The notes under the pieces are model-generated. The model was given only the letters and a program-made list of their open reading frames with translations. It ran no database searches and had not been told where the DNA came from. This document shows positions 8,150 to 14,662 of a DNA stretch of 46,610 nt, one piece after another (the first letter of the stretch is position 1; each line of letters begins with the position of its first letter). A program made the translations under genes and the position numbers. The DNA is taken from contig DATMBJ010000231.1 of assembly GCA_035559315.1 (NCBI GenBank), forward strand, positions 1-46,610, given 5' to 3'. This DNA comes from DATLZM01 sp035559315. Lineage in GTDB: Bacteria; Actinomycetota; UBA4738; HRBIN12.

Positions 8150-9487
8150 CTACGTCCCGGAGGCCACCCCCGCGCGGCGGAGGGCGTCGGCCCGGGCCTC
8201 GGTCGCGAGGCGTGCGAGCTGCTCCGAGATGGCCGGCTCCGGCGCCTCGGGGTCCCGGATCCGCCGCGCCCCCTCGGGGAGCCGCTCCAGGTCGGCTTCG
8301 AAGCGGGCGCGTGCCTCGGCGATCGTGCCCGGCGGCTCCGTCCGCCGCCCGCCCCGCATCACCGGGACGAGGAGCGGTTCGGCTCCCGGGGGTGGGTCCT
8401 CGTCGCGGAGCCCGATGACGTCGCCGGCCGGCCCCCGGAACACCTGCTTCCGGCCGGGGAGCGTCACCTTGTCGGTGGCGAGCTTCACCACCGGCCGCCC
8501 CGCGTACTCCACGAGCTTGTAGACCGAGTCGAGGTAGGGCGCGTCGGCCGAGACCCCCATCTTCGTCCCCACGCCGAAGGCGTCGATCGGCGCGCCGGAC
8601 CGCGTGAGCTCCTCGAGGTCGTACTCGTCGAGGCCGCCGCTCGCGAAGATCCGGACCGAGGGGAGGCCGGCCTCGTCGAGGATCCGCCGCGCCTCCCGCG
8701 AGAGGGCCGCGAGGTCGCCGCTGTCCAGGCGGATCCCGAGCCGGTCGGCGAGGCCGAGCTCCCGGATCACGCGGACCGCCGTCCGGACCCCGTTCAGCGT
8801 GTCGTAGGTGTCGACGAGGAACGTCACCCGGTCGGGGAAGTCCCGGGCGAAGGCCCGGAACGCCTCCTCCTCGGTCGGGAAGGCCTCGATGAAGGAGTGG
8901 GCCATCGTGCCCGCGGCACGGAGCCCGTAGCGGCGGGCGGCCTCGACGTTGCTCGTGGCCACGAACCCGACCATCGCCGTGGTGCGGGCCACGGCCATCG
9001 CGGCCTCCGCGCCCTGGGTCCGGCGGAACGCGAAGTCCACCAGGTCCGTCCCCCGGGCGGCGAGCCGGCACCGCGCGGCCTTGGAGGCGATGGTGGTCTG
9101 GAACGTGACCTGGTTCAGCAGGTAGGTCTCGACGAGCTGGGCGACGGCGATCGGCGCCGTGACCTCGAGGAGCGGCTCGTTCGCCAGGACCACCCGCCCC
9201 TCGGGGACGGCCCACACCTCGCCCTCGAAGCGGAGCCCGCGGAAGGCCTCGATCGTGGCGTCGTCGTAGCCGAGGGTCTCCGAGAGGTACCGGAGGTCCT
9301 CCTCCTCGAAGGAGAACGAGGAGAGGAAGTCGAGGCAGGACTCGAGCCCCGCCGCCACGAGGAACCCCCGGGAGGACGGGAGGCGGCGGATGAAGAGGCT
9401 GAACGTGGCGGGCTCGTCCATCCCGCGGCGGAGGTAGCTCGCCGCCATGTTGAGCTCGTAGAGGTCGGTGAGCAGCGCCCCCGCCAT
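8150..9487 (-). CDS. pncB: Nicotinate phosphoribosyltransferase
   Basis: A 445-residue enzyme making nicotinate mononucleotide from nicotinate and PRPP in NAD salvage. Family landmarks are TDLYELNMAASY at the N-terminus, VDFAFRRTQG, the AGTMAHSFIEAF segment with the histidine that is phosphorylated in this family, LDSGDLAALS, and IFASGGLDEYDL / FGVGTKMG in the phosphoribose-binding half. Length fits the bacterial short form. The ATG at 9487 is supported by a TACCCT hexamer ending 7 nt upstream. It is convergent with the preceding LiaF-like gene, leaving 53 nt between stops. Confidence 0.95.
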   Translation of the reverse strand: MAGALLTDLYELNMAASYLRRGMDEPATFSLFIRRLPSSRGFLVAAGLESCLDFLSSFSFEEEDLRYLSETLGYDDATIEAFRGLRFEGEVWAVPEGRVVLANEPLLEVTAPIAVAQLVETYLLNQVTFQTTIASKAARCRLAARGTDLVDFAFRRTQGAEAAMAVARTTAMVGFVATSNVEAARRYGLRAAGTMAHSFIEAFPTEEEAFRAFARDFPDRVTFLVDTYDTLNGVRTAVRVIRELGLADRLGIRLDSGDLAALSREARRILDEAGLPSVRIFASGGLDEYDLEELTRSGAPIDAFGVGTKMGVSADAPYLDSVYKLVEYAGRPVVKLATDKVTLPGRKQVFRGPAGDVIGLRDEDPPPGAEPLLVPVMRGGRRTEPPGTIAEARARFEADLERLPEGARRIRDPEAPEPAISEQLARLATEARADALRRAGVASGT

Positions 9488-9494
9488 GCCCTAC

Positions 9495-9500
9495 AGGGTA
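9495..9500 (-). promoter_or_regulatory. -10 hexamer TACCCT of pncB (leaderless)
   Basis: TACCCT on the minus strand ends 7 nt before the pncB ATG, implying transcription starts at or next to the A of the start codon. Confidence 0.5.
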
Positions 9501-9653
9501 CGCGGCGGCGGCCGGCCCGACCCACCCCGCCGCCCCCACCGGCCCGGTCCGTGCTCCGAGAGCCGTCGAACGAGCCCCGGGTCGGCGGGACCGGCGGGTG
9601 CCCGGCTCGAACGGGCCTGGCGGCCGGCGCCGGCCCGTGGCACCCTCGCGGGC

Positions 9654-9998
9654 GTGGGGTCGCGGAGGCGGTTCGAGCGGCTGGTGGCCGAGGCGATCGA
9701 CTCGCTCCCGGCGTGGGTCCTCGAGCGCCTGGAGAACGTGGACGTGGTGATCGAGGAGGAGCCCCCGGACGACGACCCCGACCTCCTCGGGCTCTACGAG
9801 GGGATCCCGCTCACCGAGCGGGGGATGGACTACGCCGGCGTCCTCCCCGACCGCATCGTGCTGTTCCGCCGGACGATCGAGGCCGAGGCCGAGGACGACG
9901 AGGACCTCAAGCGGATCGTCGCGGACACCGTGGTCCACGAGGTCGCCCACTTCTTCGGCATCTCCGACGAGCGCCTCCGCGAGCTGGGCTGGGACTAA
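9654..9998 (+). CDS. Metallopeptidase-family protein (zincin, minimal MMP-like domain)
   Basis: A 114-residue protein of the short zincin family common in Actinobacteria. The zinc motif is H95-E96-V-A-H99 followed by FFGISDERLRELGW, where the D/E after the HExxH supplies the third ligand. The middle contains the family-typical LLGLYEGIPLTER and PDRIVLFRRTIE. Start GTG 9654 is chosen because a CACCCT (one mismatch from TACCCT) ends 7 nt upstream and because the family begins just before the RFERLVAEAIDSLP helix. Physiological substrate is unknown. Confidence 0.85.
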   Translation: MGSRRRFERLVAEAIDSLPAWVLERLENVDVVIEEEPPDDDPDLLGLYEGIPLTERGMDYAGVLPDRIVLFRRTIEAEAEDDEDLKRIVADTVVHEVAHFFGISDERLRELGWD

Positions 9999-10111
9999 GC
10001 CGTAGGCGAACCGTCCGTTCCGGAAACGTAGGCCTTTTGGGGGATGCGCCGTGGCCGGTGAGACTGCCAATATCCCCTGCACGGGGGACACCATCCTTCC
10101 CCGCGCGGCCC
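9999..10111 (+). other. Structured leader candidate before the Tad-like gene
   Basis: This 113-nt intergenic segment is less GC-biased than its surroundings. ATCCCC (10072-10077) can pair downstream with GGGGG-A (10084-10088) across a short TGCAC loop, or upstream with GGGGAT (10040-10045), enclosing TGGC...GCCA; the two pairings exclude each other. The 5' half has GGCGAACC, a short TCCG-TTC-CGGA hairpin, then AAACGTAGGCC, and the 3' half GTGGCCGGTGAGACTGCC. This order loosely recalls a c-di-GMP-I (GEMM) aptamer but several conserved positions differ. It may be a divergent riboswitch, another leader, or chance. Confidence 0.3.
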
Positions 10112-11362
10112 ATGCGGTTCCTCGGAAGACGACCGAGGCACGGACGAGAGGACGGCGCCGTCCTCGTGATCGTCGTGCTCCTGATCGTGGCGCTCTTCGG
10201 GATGGTCACCCTCGCCGTGGACGTCGGCGCCTTGCTCGTGAAACGCAGGCAGCTCGTCACCGCCGCCGACGCCGCCGCCCTCGCCGCCGCCCAGTCCTGC
10301 GCCCACAAGGAGGGGCAGACGGCCGCCGATGGGATGGCGGCGGGCTACGCGACGTTCAACGCGGGCGGCACCGTCACGGTCGATCCTCCGACGTACGTAC
10401 CGGGGTGCAGCCATCCCGCGGGGAAGGTGACGGTGGTGGTCCGCGATCGACAGGGGACGTTCTTCGCTCCGGTCCTGGGTTTCGCGGACTCGATGCCCGT
10501 GACCGCGCGGGCCACCGCGATCTGGGGCGGCATCGGCAGCGGGAGCTTCCTGCCGTTCATGCTCAGCTGGGGGAAGCTCCTCAACTGCGGGTTCATCCCC
10601 GGCGAGGGCCAGTACCCCCAGCAGGTGCAGGACGGAACCCAGTGCACGTTCTGGATGAACAACCGGCAGGAGGAGATGGGGGCCTCCGAATGGGCGACGC
10701 TGAACCTGTGCACGATCACGGCCCAGGCCGTCGACCAGAACTGCAAGTGGGGCTGGGACGTCCCTCGTGACTACGGGAGCAACACCTCCACGGTCCAGGG
10801 CAACTGCTCGGCCGCCCCGACCAACGACCTGGTCAACTGGATCCAGAACGGTTCCCCGGTCCTCGCGCTCAACTACCCGGATCCGACGTTCGTCTGCGTG
10901 GGGACCGGCGCGGTGAACCGCGTGTTCGACGAGCTGGCGAAGCTGGTGGGGCAGTCGCGGCTGTTCCCGGTGAACGACCCCACCGGGTACACGGACACGT
11001 ACCTGGGGAACCTCGACCCTCCGCTCACCAACTCGGACCCGCCCCACGGGCAGGTCAACAAGGAGGGCGACCCCTGCCCGCCGCCGTGCGTGTCGGGGAA
11101 CGGAGCCCCCGGGTACAACGGACCCATCGACAAGTACGACATCGTCGGGTTCGCCTGGCTCGAGATCCGCCGCGTGGACCCCGGCGGGCCCCCGCAGGGC
11201 AACAAGCCCAACTCGAACATGGGCGACGAGATCTGCGGGCAGCCCCAGGACAGCAACGGGTGGTGCCTCACGCTCGCGTGGAAGGGCTACTACACGAGCA
11301 CCGAGGAGATCGAGGAGCAGGGGCAGGCCTTCAACGTCCTCAAGTGGTGGCTGATCGAATAG
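10112..11362 (+). CDS. Tad/TadG-like pilus-associated secreted protein
   Basis: A 416-residue protein starting with a basic stretch, then one hydrophobic segment (about residues 15-38, GAVLVIVVLLIVALFGMVTLAVDVG) running into LLVKRRQLVTAADAAALAAAQSC. That is the Flp-pilus Tad N-terminal domain found in TadE/TadG-like pseudopilins and 'pilus assembly protein TadG-related' proteins. The remaining ~350 residues are Asn/Pro/Gly/Cys-rich and look extracellular, with many cysteines likely forming disulfides. No tadA ATPase, tadB/C or flp gene is nearby, so it is an orphan in this window. Codon choice is slightly less GC-extreme than in neighbours. Exact role unknown. Confidence 0.75.
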   Translation: MRFLGRRPRHGREDGAVLVIVVLLIVALFGMVTLAVDVGALLVKRRQLVTAADAAALAAAQSCAHKEGQTAADGMAAGYATFNAGGTVTVDPPTYVPGCSHPAGKVTVVVRDRQGTFFAPVLGFADSMPVTARATAIWGGIGSGSFLPFMLSWGKLLNCGFIPGEGQYPQQVQDGTQCTFWMNNRQEEMGASEWATLNLCTITAQAVDQNCKWGWDVPRDYGSNTSTVQGNCSAAPTNDLVNWIQNGSPVLALNYPDPTFVCVGTGAVNRVFDELAKLVGQSRLFPVNDPTGYTDTYLGNLDPPLTNSDPPHGQVNKEGDPCPPPCVSGNGAPGYNGPIDKYDIVGFAWLEIRRVDPGGPPQGNKPNSNMGDEICGQPQDSNGWCLTLAWKGYYTSTEEIEEQGQAFNVLKWWLIE

Positions 11363-11406
11363 CTCCGTCCCTCGCCAGGGCCTGATCGGGCCGGGCGCCC
11401 ACCCGC

Positions 11407-11412
11407 TATCGT
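11407..11412 (+). promoter_or_regulatory. -10 hexamer TATCGT of tadA (leaderless)
   Basis: TATCGT ends 7 nt before the tadA GTG start. No Shine-Dalgarno lies between, so translation is probably leaderless. Confidence 0.5.
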
Positions 11413-11419
11413 CGCTCCC

Positions 11420-11872
11420 GTGGACGAGCTCGACGAGCGGCTGATGCGGCGCGCGCTGGACGAGGCCAGGCGCTGCCTCACGTGGGGGGACGTCCCGATC
11501 GGCGCGGTGGTCGCGCGGGGGGACGAGGTGATCGCGGCCTCGGGCAACGAACGCGAGCGGCGCCAGGACCCGACCGCGCACGCCGAGGTCCTCGCGCTCC
11601 GGCAGGCCGCCGAGCGGGTGGGGCGGTGGCGGCTGGACGGCCACAGCATCTACGTCACGCTCGAGCCATGCGCGATGTGTGCGGGGGCCATCGTGCTCGC
11701 CCGGATCGAGCGCCTGGTGTACGGGGCGGCGGACCCCAAGGCCGGGTTCTGCGGATCCCTCGGCGACCTCGTGCGGGACCCTCGCCTCAACCACCGCGTC
11801 GACGTCACCTCGGGGGTGCTCGCCGAGGAGGCGGGCGAGCTGCTCCGGGCGTTCTTCCGGGCCCGCCGCTGA
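11420..11872 (+). CDS. tadA: tRNA(adenosine-34) deaminase
   Basis: A 150-residue zinc-dependent deaminase converting A34 to inosine in tRNA-Arg(ACG). The zinc and proton-shuttle residues are H54-A-E56 and P83-C84-A-M-C87, as in TadA. The C-terminal VYGAADPKAGFCGS and LNHRVDVTSGVL segments are characteristic of tRNA rather than free-base deaminases. It begins at GTG 11420 with a perfectly placed -10 for leaderless expression and lies just upstream of two serine tRNA genes. It is unrelated to the pilus ATPase also called TadA. Confidence 0.95.
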   Translation: MDELDERLMRRALDEARRCLTWGDVPIGAVVARGDEVIAASGNERERRQDPTAHAEVLALRQAAERVGRWRLDGHSIYVTLEPCAMCAGAIVLARIERLVYGAADPKAGFCGSLGDLVRDPRLNHRVDVTSGVLAEEAGELLRAFFRARR

Positions 11873-11912
11873 CCCATCGTCGCCCCGCCGGGGGCTCCAG
11901 CCGGCCCGTTGC

Positions 11913-11918
11913 TAGACT
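11913..11918 (+). promoter_or_regulatory. -10 hexamer TAGACT of tRNA-Ser(CGA)
   Basis: TAGACT ends 6 nt before the mature 5' end of the tRNA, identical to the layout at the next tRNA gene. Transcription would start at or within a base of the mature end. Confidence 0.55.
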
Positions 11919-11924
11919 CGATCC

Positions 11925-12014
11925 GGAGGCGTGCCGGAGCGGACGAACGGGACCGCCTCGAAAGCGGTTAGGGGCCTAACCCGCCCCTCGCGTGTTCGAA
12001 TCACGCCGCCTCCG
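11925..12014 (+). tRNA. tRNA-Ser (anticodon CGA)
   Basis: A 90-nt class II tRNA. The acceptor stem GGAGGCG (11925-11931) pairs with CGCCTCC (12007-12013) and the discriminator is G, as expected for serine. The anticodon stem ACCGC/GCGGT encloses CTCGAAA with anticodon CGA at 11959-11961, reading UCG. A long variable arm (GGGGCCTAACCCGCCCC region) and a TTCGAAT T-loop follow. No CCA is encoded. Confidence 0.95.
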
Positions 12015-12069
12015 CCCGATGAGCCGCCCGCCCGGGCGGCTCTCTCGCACCCGGGCCAGCCCCGGCCCG

Positions 12070-12075
12070 TAGACT
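12070..12075 (+). promoter_or_regulatory. -10 hexamer TAGACT of tRNA-Ser(GGA)
   Basis: Second TAGACT, again ending 6 nt before the mature tRNA 5' end at 12082. Sequence and spacing match the preceding tRNA promoter. Confidence 0.55.
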
Positions 12076-12081
12076 TACCCC

Positions 12082-12168
12082 GGTGGCCTGCCCGAGCGGA
12101 CGAAGGGGCACGCCTGGAGAGCGTGTAGGGGGGCAACCCCCTCGAGGGTTCGAATCCCTCGGCCACCG
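12082..12168 (+). tRNA. tRNA-Ser (anticodon GGA)
   Basis: An 87-nt class II tRNA. GGTGGCC (12082-12088) pairs with GGCCACC (12161-12167), discriminator G. The anticodon stem CACGC/GCGTG encloses CTGGAGA with anticodon GGA at 12116-12118, reading UCC and UCU. The variable arm GGGGGGCAACCCCCTC and the T-loop TTCGAAT are clear. CCA is not encoded. Confidence 0.96.
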
Positions 12169-12257
12169 CGGATCCCGCCGGGGGCGCCGTCGTGGCGTCC
12201 GTCCGAAGCCGGTCGTCGTTCCTGCGTAATCGTGTAATCATCGCTTCGGGAGGCCCG

Positions 12258-13244
12258 ATGGAGGCGACGGAGATGGCACCCGACCTGCCGGTCCCAGACA
12301 CGGGCGCGGAGGAGGAGGCGCTGGACGCCTACTCCCGGATCGTGACGAGGGTGGCCGAGCGGCTGATCCCCTCGGTGGCGAGCCTGCGCGTGATGCGCCG
12401 CGTCCGCGGCGGGAGGAGCCTGGCGGGGGCGGGCTCGGCCGTCGCGATCACGCCGGACGGCTTCCTCCTGACCTCGGCCCACGTCGTGGGCTCCGCGCAC
12501 GGCGGGACGGCGGGGTTCGTCGACGGGCGGGAGCTCGCCTTCGACGTCGTGGGGGCCGACCCCCTCTCCGACCTCGCGGTGATCCGGGTGCGCGGCGACC
12601 TCCTCCCGGCCGAGCTCGGGGACGCCGAGCGGCTCCGCGTGGGGCAGCTCGTGGTGGCCGTCGGGAACCCGATGGGGTTCGAGGGCTCGGTCACGGCGGG
12701 CGTGGTGAGCGCCCTCGGGCGCTCGCTCCCGACCCGGAACGGCCGGACCTCGCGCGTCGTGGAGAACGTGATCCAGACCGACGCCGCGCTGAACCCGGGG
12801 AACTCCGGGGGCGCCCTCGCCGACTCTTCCGGCCAGGTCGTCGGGATCAACACGGCGGTCGCGGGCATCGGCCTGGGGCTCGCCGTGCCGATCGACCGGA
12901 CCACCCGGCGGATCGTCGCCGCCCTGATGCGGGAGGGGAGGTTCCGCCGCGCCTACCTCGGGATCGCCGGCGGCACGCGGCCCCTCCCGCCGCTCGCGGC
13001 CCGCGCCACCGGGCGGGAGCGGGCGGTCGAGGTGGTCGAGGTGATCGAGGGGAGCCCGGCGGCCCGTGCCGGCCTCCGCCCGGAGGACCTGCTCCTCGAG
13101 CTCGATGGGGAGCGGATCGAGGACGTGGGCGACCTCCAGGCCGCGATGGCGGGGGAGCGGATCGGCCGGACCGTGGAGGTGAAGGTGTTCCGCGAGGGGC
13201 GGCTCCTCTCCCTCCCCGTCACCCTCCGCGAGCTCGACGGCTGA
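12258..13244 (+). CDS. HtrA/DegP-like trypsin-fold protease with PDZ domain, no membrane anchor
   Basis: A 328-residue S1C protease. The catalytic triad is H75 (LTSAHVVG), D105 (DPLSDLAVI) and S183 (NPGNSGGAL), followed by one PDZ domain (about 230-325, with AYLGIAGG and GSPAARAGLRPEDLLLELDGERI). The start is ATG 12258, with GGGAGG at 12248-12253. Most actinobacterial HtrA proteins have a signal peptide or transmembrane helix; here neither appears, even when the frame is extended to a GTG at 12192, so a cytoplasmic location or loss of the anchor is implied. A TAATC-rich stretch at 12226-12238 may hold the promoter. Confidence 0.9.
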   Translation: MEATEMAPDLPVPDTGAEEEALDAYSRIVTRVAERLIPSVASLRVMRRVRGGRSLAGAGSAVAITPDGFLLTSAHVVGSAHGGTAGFVDGRELAFDVVGADPLSDLAVIRVRGDLLPAELGDAERLRVGQLVVAVGNPMGFEGSVTAGVVSALGRSLPTRNGRTSRVVENVIQTDAALNPGNSGGALADSSGQVVGINTAVAGIGLGLAVPIDRTTRRIVAALMREGRFRRAYLGIAGGTRPLPPLAARATGRERAVEVVEVIEGSPAARAGLRPEDLLLELDGERIEDVGDLQAAMAGERIGRTVEVKVFREGRLLSLPVTLRELDG

Positions 13245-13342
13245 CCCGGGGCTTCCCCCGGAGCGGCCGGGCTCCCGCTTCCCGGGACGGTCCCCGGGTC
13301 CTCCCCGGTGCGCCCGCCCGCCGGATGCGCCATCATCCCGGC

Positions 13343-13376
13343 GGGCGCCGCCTCTCCCGTTCGGGAGCGGGCGCCC
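13343..13376 (+). terminator. Two-part stem-loop between htrA-like gene and methyltransferase gene
   Basis: GGGCGCC (13343-13349) pairs with GGCGCCC (13370-13376), and inside it CTCCCG (13354-13359) pairs with CGGGAG (13362-13367). There is no U-tract, which is common for GC-rich actinobacterial terminators. It lies after the protease gene and just before a TAGGTT that may be the -10 of the next gene. Confidence 0.4.
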
Positions 13377-13409
13377 CCGGGTAGGTTCTCCGGGCGACGG
13401 GAGGAGGGG

Positions 13410-14333
13410 ATGGAGACCAGGGCGTTCCGTGCCGACCTCGAGGAGCTCCTGGCGGGGGACGAGCGGCGGTGGGACCCCGACGGGACCCTGGCCCGCCTCA
13501 TGGCCGAGGTGCCGGGGCTCTCGAGCCTCGGGAAGCTCGCGCTGCTCCGCCTCGCCGCCCGCCACCTGGGCCCCGGCGAGGCCTACCTCGAGGTCGGATC
13601 CTGGAAGGGGCTCTCGATCATCGCGGCCATGCTGGGGAACGCCGACGCTCCGTTCTTCGCGATCGAGAGCTTCGACGGCTACGGGGTCCGCGGTCGGGAG
13701 GCCCGCGAGGCGCTCCGGCGGAACGTGGAGGCCTGGATCGGCCCCGGTCGGCTCCGCCTGCTCGAGGGGGACTTCGTCGCGCTCCTGCGCCGGCCGGGGC
13801 TCCTCCCGCACCCCGTGGGCGTCTACTTCTACGACGCCGACCACAGCCCGCTCGGGCAGTACCTGGCCCTGGCGCTCGCCGAGCCGCACCTCGCCGAGGA
13901 GGCGATCGTGATCGTCGACGACACGGCCTCGGCCTCCGTGGCGCGCGCGACCGACCGCTACGTCGGGGGGCGCGACGCCTACGAGCTGCTCGCCGACCTT
14001 CCCGGCTCGCCGACCGGTGGGCGGTGGTGGAACGGCCTGCGGGTCTACGCGTTCCGGCGGACGGCGGCCGGGGCCCACCCCGAGCCCGGGGTGCGTTGGC
14101 GGCGGATGGCCTACGCCGCGGTGTACCGGCCGACCGCGGCCCTGTTCGGGAGGATCATGCCGCGGGCGGGGATCCGGCTGGCCCACGCGATCAGGTCGCT
14201 GCCCAGGATCCTCCGGGGGCACCCGAGGGAGCCGATCGGCTCGTTCCTCCTGCTCGACGAGACGGGGTCCGCCGGGGGCCCGGGCCGTCGAGGGCGGGCG
14301 CGTCGGGGCGGGGGCGTATACTCGTCGCGGTGA
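13410..14333 (+). CDS. Class I SAM-dependent methyltransferase (Methyltransf_24-like)
   Basis: A 307-residue protein. YLEVGSWKGLSI (about residue 57) is the SAM-binding motif I, FFAIESFDGYG gives the acidic ribose-binding region, and YFYDADHSPLGQY plus VIVDDTASASV resemble the D-H/DD metal-binding set of the Methyltransf_24 group that often works on sugars or natural products. A GGGAGGAGGGG lies directly before ATG 13410. The last ~80 residues are basic and hydrophobic and not obviously part of the fold. Its 3' end overlaps the start of the SRP RNA and contains that RNA's -10 hexamer. Substrate unknown. Confidence 0.8.
   Translation: METRAFRADLEELLAGDERRWDPDGTLARLMAEVPGLSSLGKLALLRLAARHLGPGEAYLEVGSWKGLSIIAAMLGNADAPFFAIESFDGYGVRGREAREALRRNVEAWIGPGRLRLLEGDFVALLRRPGLLPHPVGVYFYDADHSPLGQYLALALAEPHLAEEAIVIVDDTASASVARATDRYVGGRDAYELLADLPGSPTGGRWWNGLRVYAFRRTAAGAHPEPGVRWRRMAYAAVYRPTAALFGRIMPRAGIRLAHAIRSLPRILRGHPREPIGSFLLLDETGSAGGPGRRGRARRGGGVYSSR
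14317..14322 (+). promoter_or_regulatory. -10 hexamer TATACT of the SRP RNA gene
   Basis: TATACT lies inside the end of the upstream methyltransferase gene and ends 6 nt before 14329, where the terminal helix of the SRP RNA begins. Confidence 0.55.
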
Positions 14334-14605
14334 CCGTGCTAGGCGGGGAGCTAGCGGTGCCCTGTACCCGCAAGCCGCTCCAGCGGGGCTGAATCCCCGC
14401 CCGCGGCCCGGAGGGCCCGAGGCTGCTCCCGGCACGGGGCGAGGATGGCCGGGTCCTGCGCGACGCCGACCCGCGAACCCCGTCAGGTCCGGAAGGAAGC
14501 AGCGGTAAGCGGACCCCGGCGGGTGCCGCAGGGGCGCCTGGCCGGAGCCACCGGCCGGTGACGCGCGCGGGTCCTGCGAGGTCAACGGCGGGTGCACGGT
14601 CACCG
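14328..14605 (+). ncRNA. ffs: Signal recognition particle RNA, large bacterial type with Alu domain
   Basis: The Ffh-binding hallmark GTCAGGTCCGGAAGGAAGCA lies near 14484-14503. The 5' part (CCGTGCTAGGCGGGGAGCTA, GGTGCCCTGTACCCGCAAG) matches the Alu-domain region of large SRP RNAs. The ends close in a long perfect helix: GGTGACCGTGC from 14329 pairs with GCACGGTCACC ending at 14604. This gives about 277 nt, compared with about 110 nt for 4.5S RNA. It sits directly before dnaX, a common location. RNA folding of the middle portion was judged by eye only. Confidence 0.9.
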
Positions 14606-14662
14606 TTCGTCGTCCCCCGCGCAGACCCCGCGGGGAGCCGAGGCGACCCCGGGGGAGGGGGC

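Noticed and set aside
14558..14662. N-terminal extension of dnaX from ATG 14558
   Set aside because: It lies within the SRP RNA and encodes low-complexity sequence before the conserved start; GTG 14663 has a strong ribosome binding site.
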